From an uncultured Flavobacteriales bacterium (GTDB lineage Bacteria; Bacteroidota; Bacteroidia; Flavobacteriales; Crocinitomicaceae): 20,047 nucleotides of DNA. A program made the translations under genes and the position numbers. The notes beneath the pieces are model-generated. The model saw nothing but the letters and a program-made list of their open reading frames with translations, had not been told where the DNA came from and made no database searches. Below are positions 14,889-20,047 of this stretch, piece by piece. Every line of letters starts with the position of its first letter. Position 1 is the first letter of the stretch. The stretch spans positions 1-20,047 of the forward strand of contig CAMLDR010000070.1 of assembly GCA_946478775.1 (NCBI GenBank). Reading direction: 5' to 3'.

Positions 14889-15481
14889 ATCATTTATCGG
14901 ACAAAGCGCGTATTGACCTGGTTTTGGTTGACCAGGCCAGAAATGGCGATCAGGCGGCTTATGCACAATTAATGGACCGATACCGTGAATCTATCTATTT
15001 CATGATGATGAAAATGGTTCGTAATTCAGATGATGCGGACGACCTGACTATTGAAGCATTTGGAAAAGCCTTCAGTCGATTGGAACAATACTCTCCAAGT
15101 TTTGCATTTTCCACCTGGCTGTTTAAGATCGCATCCAACAACTGCATCGATTTTATCCGAAAAAAACGTATCAAACTCACCTCAATGGACACGGGTTATA
15201 CCAATGAAGATGGTGAATCCGTGGGAATCGACGCCCGATCAGACACCCGGGATCCGGAAGAACACATCATTCACAGTCAAAAGGTAAAGCACATGCGCAA
15301 CCTGGTCAGCAAATTAAAACCGCGTTACCGTGAGCTGATCGAGAAAAGGTATTTCGAAGAACTGAGTTATGAAGAAATTGCAGAGGAATTAAACCTTCCA
15401 TTGGGAACTGTAAAAGCACAACTGTTCCGTGCACGTGATTTCCTCGCCCAAATGATGGAGCAGACGAAAGATTCTATATAA
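14879..15481 (+). CDS. ECF-type RNA polymerase sigma factor (sigma-70 family)
   Basis: This 200-residue protein has only the two ECF regions. Region 2 spans about 24-95 (AYAQLMDRYRESIYFMMMKMVRNSDDADDLTIEAFGKAFSRL, then FSTWLFKIASNNCIDFIRKKR, the -10 recognition segment). Region 4 spans about 135-190 (LKPRYRELIEKRYFEELSYEEIAEELNLPLGTVKAQLFRARD, a helix-turn-helix for -35 recognition). The acidic linker (DTGYTNEDGESVGIDARSDTRDPEE) is somewhat long. It overlaps the glycosyltransferase gene by 10 bases (ATGGAAGTAG), so the two are very likely co-transcribed and translationally coupled. No anti-sigma factor gene follows; transcription ends at the palindrome beginning in its own stop codon. Confidence 0.93.
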   Translation: MEVDHLSDKARIDLVLVDQARNGDQAAYAQLMDRYRESIYFMMMKMVRNSDDADDLTIEAFGKAFSRLEQYSPSFAFSTWLFKIASNNCIDFIRKKRIKLTSMDTGYTNEDGESVGIDARSDTRDPEEHIIHSQKVKHMRNLVSKLKPRYRELIEKRYFEELSYEEIAEELNLPLGTVKAQLFRARDFLAQMMEQTKDSI

Positions 15482-15519
15482 CAGTAAGGGCGGAAAATTT
15501 TCCGCCCTTACTGTTTTTT
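15481..15519 (+). terminator. Intrinsic terminator of the glycosyltransferase-sigma unit (perfect 34-bp palindrome)
   Basis: Positions 15481-15497 are the exact reverse complement of 15498-15514, and six T (15514-15519) follow. The palindrome starts at the last base of the sigma-factor stop codon. Its core GTAAGGGCGG...CCGCCCTTAC resembles the GTAGGGGCG palindromes at 319 and 6571. Confidence 0.88.
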
Positions 15520-15585
15520 ATCTAAAAATTCTTAAATCACATCCTTGTGTAACAGTTGATCAAAATCCATTCGGTAAATTAAACT

Positions 15586-16638
15586 ATGACCATAGCAGAA
15601 ATTATCGATTTGGAGGCCTTTCCCGAAATGGCAGATTTAATCTACGTCTCAGTTTCAGACGCAGGAATTTCTCGTGTCCGGACAGGAGATGGCTTTGAAT
15701 ATTATTATGGCAATAAGAAATTAGACTCGGAGAAACAGTTACAGCGTATCAAAGGGTTGGTCATACCTCCTGCGTGGGAGAATGTTTGGATTTGCAAAAA
15801 TGCCAACGGACATATTCAGTGCACCGGACTTGATCTCCGCGGAAGAAAACAATACCGGTATCATACATTGTGGCAGAAATCCAGAAATGAATCGAAATTT
15901 TCGCGTTTAATCGATTTTGGAAATGCAGTCAGGAAGCTTCGCAAACAGATCGCCGGCGACCTGAGAAAAAAGACCTTGAGTGAAGAGAAGGTAATTGCTG
16001 CTGTCCTGGCCCTAATGGACGAAACACATATCCGGGTTGGAAACAACCACTATGAAAAAACAAATAAATCTTACGGATTGACCACCTTAAAGGATAAACA
16101 CGTAGAAATCTCGGGAGAAAAAATGCATTTTTCCTTTGTTGGAAAAAAAGGAATTCATCACACCATTTCATTGCGGAACAAACGATTGGCGCGTATCGTC
16201 AAACAATGTCGTGACATCCCGGGAAAAGCACTTTTTCAATACTATGATCAGGCTGGAAACCGGCATACATTGGATTCGGGAAAAGTGAATGCTTATATTC
16301 GAAAATATACAGAGGATTCATTTACCACCAAAGATTTTCGGACCTGGTCGGCAAGTGTTTGTGCATTAAATGGATTTTTGAACTTAGAATCCGTGGACAC
16401 TGAAACAGCTCGCAAGAAAAATACACTGGCCGTTTTGGACCTGGTTAGTGAGCGGCTTGGAAACACACGAACAGTTTGCAGGAAGTATTATGTACATCCG
16501 CAAATTTTAGCTCTTTATGAGAGCAATGAATTGGAAAAACACATTAAAAAAATTCCACCTTCCGATACCTGGCTTAGTTCTGAAGAAAAGCTGTTATTGA
16601 AGATCTTGAAAACACAACAAGCCCTAAAGAAAAGATAA
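15586..16638 (+). CDS. DNA topoisomerase IB (poxvirus-like/bacterial TopIB)
   Basis: Type IB topoisomerases relax supercoils of either sign through a transient 3'-phosphotyrosine and need no ATP. The protein has 350 residues. The N-terminal clamp (GFEYYYGNKKL, LVIPPAWENVWIC, GLDLRGRKQYRYH, about 37-93) is followed by the catalytic domain. Residues matched to vaccinia enzyme by motif are R150 in THIRVGNNHYEKTNKSYGL, K187 in FVGKKGIHH, R252 in KDFRTWSA, N293 at the position of His265 (LGNTRTVCRKYYVHP) and the nucleophile Y302. The motif usually reads GNTPAVCRKSYVHP, so P-A is replaced by R-T and S by Y. It appears monocistronic, and its stop codon lies inside the convergent terminator. Confidence 0.93.
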   Translation: MTIAEIIDLEAFPEMADLIYVSVSDAGISRVRTGDGFEYYYGNKKLDSEKQLQRIKGLVIPPAWENVWICKNANGHIQCTGLDLRGRKQYRYHTLWQKSRNESKFSRLIDFGNAVRKLRKQIAGDLRKKTLSEEKVIAAVLALMDETHIRVGNNHYEKTNKSYGLTTLKDKHVEISGEKMHFSFVGKKGIHHTISLRNKRLARIVKQCRDIPGKALFQYYDQAGNRHTLDSGKVNAYIRKYTEDSFTTKDFRTWSASVCALNGFLNLESVDTETARKKNTLAVLDLVSERLGNTRTVCRKYYVHPQILALYESNELEKHIKKIPPSDTWLSSEEKLLLKILKTQQALKKR

Positions 16639-16658
16639 CCAATAGCTATCTTTTCTTT
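16626..16658. terminator. Bidirectional terminator between topoisomerase IB and the RES gene
   Basis: AAAGAAAAGATA (16626-16637) pairs perfectly with TATCTTTTCTTT (16647-16658) across a 9-base loop. It overlaps the topoisomerase stop codon. Because one arm is T-rich on each strand, the structure suits termination from either side of these convergent genes. Confidence 0.65.
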
Positions 16659-16688
16659 AATTAGTGTGAGTTTCAGTTTAGTACTTAT

Positions 16689-17936
16689 CTACAAAATCCT
16701 TGATATTTCCTGCTCTCTATACCACATTCGAACCTTAAAAGGCAACCTGACTTCCTGAATGCAGCTTCTACCATTCGGCGTTTCTATTTCATTACCGTGA
16801 TTTAATGTTGTATGCATTTCTATATCCTGTACAAATACTGTATTCTCTAAAGGGAAATTGAAATCTTCTAGTTTTACAACTTTAAAAGCTTTACTTCTTA
16901 TTTGTTCAGAATTAATCGATTGGGTCAACCAATCCTTGACTGTTGATTGTCCATTATTGATTATCTTAAGGGAAGCTTCCTCTCCCTTTAATAGAGACTT
17001 ATTGTAGGTTTTTAGTTCCAAGCTTTCAAAATCAATTCCAGTAATATCAAAGGTCGGTACCTCCCACTTAGTTAGAGTTCCATCCCTAAACACACCTCTT
17101 TTATGTATATCCAACTTCACATGACCATTCTCCTCCGTCTTAAGCGTATTCTCTAATATAGAAACTTCATAAACTTCTTTAAGCTGCATTTGATCACCAT
17201 CTACTAAATTTGGATGAATTGCTAGATTAATCGAAGTTTGACTATTCTCTACAGATGGATAGACCAACATATCAATGAAAACATTCTTGTCACGAGCATT
17301 ATATAAAAGATGATGACTATATGCAGATGTAATATGATAAAGTTTATTTCCTGGAGCGCTATATAAATTACCCAGCTCTTCAATTGACAAAAGAAACCCC
17401 TCTTGAAACTTCTTTGGAATTTTCTGCACAATACTTCCCAGCTTATTTCTTTGTTCATTGGAGATTTCTCCTATCACTTCTTTGCTCGAAATTGTAGTTG
17501 AATTAATAATTAACCAATGGGCAATGACATCCTTATTAAAACAAATTTCCCATTTTGAAATATAAAACTTCTCACCAAATGCAATTGAGTTTTTCATCTC
17601 TGTAACTGCACTAACGGGATCTAGAGAAGTATATAACACAGGTTTCTCCACTAGATTTGCACGCCCAACACTAGGATTAGGGGGATATGAATAGCTAGAC
17701 CTCATAGTCTCATCAAATCCATCAAAAAATTTCGTAACTCTATATACAATCATGTTGGGTGATGTTTTATCATATGTCAATGATGGAAAAATTCGATTAA
17801 CTAAAATCTTATGAAACTGCTTATTAATTTCTTCTGACGACATATCTTCAGTCAACTCTTTTCTTATTCTATCGAACTGTTCTCTTATCGTATCTGCGTC
17901 AAAAACCGTGTACTCCATCTTTTCCTTTTTAATCAT
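16689..17936 (-). CDS. Large RES-domain protein (possible NAD+-consuming effector)
   Basis: The protein has 415 residues. Residues 63-245 fit the RES domain, known from RES-Xre toxins that degrade NAD+: VYR with R66, YPPNPSVGRANL (84-95), PVLYTSLDPVSAVTEMK with E113, and DMLVYPSVENSQTSINLAIHP with S228. Around it are an N-terminal helical part (1-60) and a C-terminal region of about 170 residues that I do not recognise, so it is about twice the size of toxin-type RES proteins. No Xre-type antitoxin gene adjoins it. Four hand-counted 60-base lines give about 37 percent GC, against about 48 percent in one sampled line of the fatty-acid gene next door, which suggests a newer arrival. The start is ambiguous: M7 at 17918 has AAGGA five bases upstream. 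Activity is inferred from the family only. Confidence 0.72.
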   Translation of the reverse strand: MIKKEKMEYTVFDADTIREQFDRIRKELTEDMSSEEINKQFHKILVNRIFPSLTYDKTSPNMIVYRVTKFFDGFDETMRSSYSYPPNPSVGRANLVEKPVLYTSLDPVSAVTEMKNSIAFGEKFYISKWEICFNKDVIAHWLIINSTTISSKEVIGEISNEQRNKLGSIVQKIPKKFQEGFLLSIEELGNLYSAPGNKLYHITSAYSHHLLYNARDKNVFIDMLVYPSVENSQTSINLAIHPNLVDGDQMQLKEVYEVSILENTLKTEENGHVKLDIHKRGVFRDGTLTKWEVPTFDITGIDFESLELKTYNKSLLKGEEASLKIINNGQSTVKDWLTQSINSEQIRSKAFKVVKLEDFNFPLENTVFVQDIEMHTTLNHGNEIETPNGRSCIQEVRLPFKVRMWYREQEISRIL

Positions 17937-17953
17937 CTCTCAACTGTTTAAAT

Positions 17954-17984
17954 AAAAAATCGGAACGTAAAATTTACGCCCCGA
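17954..17984 (-). terminator. Intrinsic terminator of the acyl-CoA synthetase gene
   Basis: On the minus strand the RNA would fold as TCGG-GG-CGTAAA, a one-base loop, TTTACG-TT-CCGA (the two G-T pairs as wobbles), followed by six T at 17959-17954. It lies 29 bases past the stop at 18014 and just upstream of the RES gene. Confidence 0.82.
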
Positions 17985-18013
17985 CTTTTCACTTTTTAAT
18001 TTTCAGTTTTCAG

Positions 18014-19804
18014 TTACTCATGGTGTTCTGTATAAAACTCGTCTACCAGTTTTTTATATTTCTCCAGGATCACTTTACGTTTTAATTTCAAGGTCGGAGT
18101 CAACTCTCCCGTTGCAATACCTAATTCCTGCGGTAAGAGTGCAAATTTCTTGATCTTTTCCCAGCTTCCGTAACTTTCATTGATGCGGTCCACTTCTTTT
18201 TGCACACGCGCAATCACATCCGGGTTTTTGGCAATTTCTTCATTCGAAGCACCGATTTGAATATTCTTACGCCCTGCCCATTCTTTCACAAAAGGGAATG
18301 CAGGAACAATCAATGCAGAAGGGAATTTCTGTCCTTCACCCAGAACGATGATCTGTTCAATAAAACGCGATTCTTTAAACGCATTTTCCATCGCCTGAGG
18401 AATAATGTATTTCCCTCCGGACGTTTTGAAGATCTCCTTCTTACGGTCCGTAATCTTCAGGAAGATCCCGTCTTCAAACGTTCCGATATCGCCTGTATGG
18501 AACCAGCCTTGTGAATCGATTTCCTCAGCTGTTTTTTCCGGCAGATTATAATAGCCCATCATGACATTCGGTCCTTTCACCAAAATCTCACCGTCCTCGG
18601 CAATTTTCACTTTCACTCCTTCAATCAAAGGCCCAACCGTTCCGATCTTTATTCCTTTCTTCATGCAGTTCACCGAAATAACCGGGGATGTTTCCGTCAA
18701 CCCGTATCCTTCCAATACAGGAATTCCGGCCGCAAGGAAAATTTGTGCCAAACGAGGCTGCAATGCTGCAGAACCCGATGCAACCGCCCTTACTTCACCT
18801 CCCAAAGCATCTTTCCATTTCGAAAATACCAGCTTGCGGGCAATTCCTAATTTTAGTTTATACCAAAACCCCAGCTTTCCGGTATGGTATTGTTCAGCCA
18901 CAGAGAGCGACCAAAAGAAAATTCTTCGTTTCAACCCCGTCAATCCTTCACCTGTCAGCATGATCTTATCGAAAACCTTTTCCAGTAATCGGGGAACTGC
19001 CGTAAATACATGTGGTTTCACTTCCTTCAGGTTTTCACCGATCGTGTCCATCGACTCGGCAAAATAAATAGCAGAACCACAATACATATATAAATAGTGA
19101 AGCATGCGTTCATAAACATGACAAACCGGAAGGAACGTAAGCACTCTTGAATGCTCATCTGCCGGGATACTCACTTTACAGGCAAGTACGTTGGAGAGCA
19201 GGTTGTTGTGAGACAACATCACTCCCTTTGGATTTCCGGTCGTCCCGGAAGTATAAATAATTGTAGCCAGATCCTCATTCCGCACATTTGCTTTCAATTC
19301 TGTGATCTTGTTTTGAGGAATTTCTTTCCCAAGAGAGATCAGGTCCTTGTAATTGGCAAAATCTGCCAACTGATCAAATGTAAAGATCTTTTCCAGCATG
19401 GAAATCTGAGAAGAAACTCCCTGGATCTTATTAGCCAGTTCTTCACCGCCCACAAAAGCATGTCGAATCCCGGCATCATTAAAAATGTACACGTAATCGT
19501 GCTCCGAAATATTCGGATAGACAGGAACCACAATAGCTCCCACTTGTTGGATGGCAATATCCAGGATATTCCATTCCACGCGGTTCGGTGAAACCAATGC
19601 CACACGTTCACCAACTGAAACACCAAGCGCCACAAGTCCCTTGGAAATTTGATTTGTAAGTGCTACAAATTCTTCGGTCGTCATAGGTATCCAAACACCC
19701 TCCGTTTTGGTAACAAACATAGAGGAGTTCGGAAAGTTATTCAATTGATAAGCAGGCACGTCAAACAATCGTCTTACTTCATTCATATCAGTTGTAATAG
19801 CCAT
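18014..19804 (-). CDS. Long-chain fatty acid-CoA ligase (AMP-binding, FadD/FAA1-like)
   Basis: The enzyme activates free fatty acids in two steps, through an acyl-AMP, to acyl-CoA for beta-oxidation or lipid synthesis. It has 596 residues from MAITTDMNEVRRLF; the frame reaches 19840, but that extension has no family resemblance. Motifs in order are the P-loop TIIYTSGTTGNPKGV (181-195), PVCHVYERM (226-234), GYGLTETSPV (366-375), GWFHTGDIG (433-441), the hinge TDRKKEIFKTSGGKYI (452-467) with the catalytic-lysine region, and a C-terminal lid ending near 596. HVYERMLHYLYMY is typical of FAA1-type long-chain enzymes rather than acetate or aryl ligases. It is a single gene with its own terminator. 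The chain-length preference is inferred. Confidence 0.92.
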   Translation of the reverse strand: MAITTDMNEVRRLFDVPAYQLNNFPNSSMFVTKTEGVWIPMTTEEFVALTNQISKGLVALGVSVGERVALVSPNRVEWNILDIAIQQVGAIVVPVYPNISEHDYVYIFNDAGIRHAFVGGEELANKIQGVSSQISMLEKIFTFDQLADFANYKDLISLGKEIPQNKITELKANVRNEDLATIIYTSGTTGNPKGVMLSHNNLLSNVLACKVSIPADEHSRVLTFLPVCHVYERMLHYLYMYCGSAIYFAESMDTIGENLKEVKPHVFTAVPRLLEKVFDKIMLTGEGLTGLKRRIFFWSLSVAEQYHTGKLGFWYKLKLGIARKLVFSKWKDALGGEVRAVASGSAALQPRLAQIFLAAGIPVLEGYGLTETSPVISVNCMKKGIKIGTVGPLIEGVKVKIAEDGEILVKGPNVMMGYYNLPEKTAEEIDSQGWFHTGDIGTFEDGIFLKITDRKKEIFKTSGGKYIIPQAMENAFKESRFIEQIIVLGEGQKFPSALIVPAFPFVKEWAGRKNIQIGASNEEIAKNPDVIARVQKEVDRINESYGSWEKIKKFALLPQELGIATGELTPTLKLKRKVILEKYKKLVDEFYTEHHE

Positions 19805-20019
19805 GACAATATATGTATTAAAAATTAAGCAATAGCGCAAAAATGTTCATCCAAAACCAGTGTTTGTTTTTTCACAGCACTTTGTTAAGAAACTAGTTCT
19901 TATTTTTACATTGTGGGAATATAGTTTCTAACTTCGATCAAGTGCAATTCATGAACTAGTTGGAAAGTTACAAAGAATTACTGACTTGTGTTTGATCGTT
20001 TTTGGTTTTTTGGTTTGTA

Positions 20020-20047
20020 GGGTTCGTTTGCCGGCGAGCCCTTTTTT
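20020..20047 (+). terminator. Orphan plus-strand intrinsic terminator at the window edge
   Basis: GGGTTCG (20020-20026) pairs with CGAGCCC (20035-20041), with one G-T wobble and an 8-base loop, and runs into six T (20042-20047). Read on the minus strand it would have no U-run. No plus-strand ORF precedes it: the 200 bases before it are the divergent upstream region of the fatty-acid ligase. It may end a small RNA. Confidence 0.7.

Noticed and set aside
16689..17936. RES-Xre toxin-antitoxin pair
   Set aside because: No helix-turn-helix antitoxin ORF lies on either side; neighbours are a topoisomerase and an acyl-CoA ligase.
18561..19591. Long plus-strand ORFs of 168 and 146 codons inside the acyl-CoA ligase gene
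   Set aside because: They are shadows of a well-conserved AMP-binding enzyme on the other strand; their translations are low-complexity and unrecognisable.
19921..19955. tRNA-like TTCGATCAA segment
   Set aside because: The flanking bases do not pair as a T-arm and no acceptor or anticodon arm is present.

Overview
The window looks like ordinary chromosome of a Bacteroidota bacterium, most likely a member of Flavobacteriales (something near Crocinitomicaceae/Fluviicola is a guess). Four things support this: several TAnnTTTG-type -7 boxes, short lipoproteins and AQ-type signal peptides typical of the phylum, a tRNA-guanine transglycosylase of the Bacteroidota type without zinc cysteines, and intergenic palindromes of a style common in these genomes. 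Gene density is high. No tRNA, rRNA, CRISPR array, prophage or transposase gene was recognised.

Left part (1-7.4 kb), nearly all on the minus strand: a 5' piece of rimO that goes out of frame with its family about 30 bases from the window edge; lgt (lipoprotein lipidation) just downstream of trhO (tRNA U34 hydroxylation); an exported Bacteroidota protein usually mislabelled asparagine synthetase B; dnaB (replicative helicase); a small outer-membrane beta-barrel protein with a clear terminator; and xthA (exonuclease III).

Middle part (7.4-13.7 kb): mutS2 without a Smr domain on the plus strand, then two tandem duplicated cysteine-rich lipoproteins on the minus strand, then the packed minus-strand cluster tgt - LptF/LptG permease - DUF481-like outer-membrane protein. 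The tgt and permease genes abut and the permease and barrel genes overlap by one base. The cluster joins tRNA queuosine modification to envelope biogenesis.

Right part (13.7-20.0 kb): a membrane glycosyltransferase 2 gene, divergent from tgt and overlapping an ECF sigma factor gene by 10 bases; a type IB topoisomerase; a large AT-rich RES-domain protein on the minus strand, the most accessory-looking gene here; and a long-chain acyl-CoA synthetase on the minus strand. At the extreme right edge a plus-strand intrinsic terminator has no ORF upstream of it, so a small RNA is possible.

Between the genes lie at least four kinds of palindromic element. The most notable is a GTA(G/A)GGGCG palindrome family, present in three copies that each sit at or just behind a stop codon. 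I did not find a clearly new multi-gene system. The best leads are the RES-domain gene, the palindrome/terminator family, the duplicated lipoproteins and the orphan terminator.
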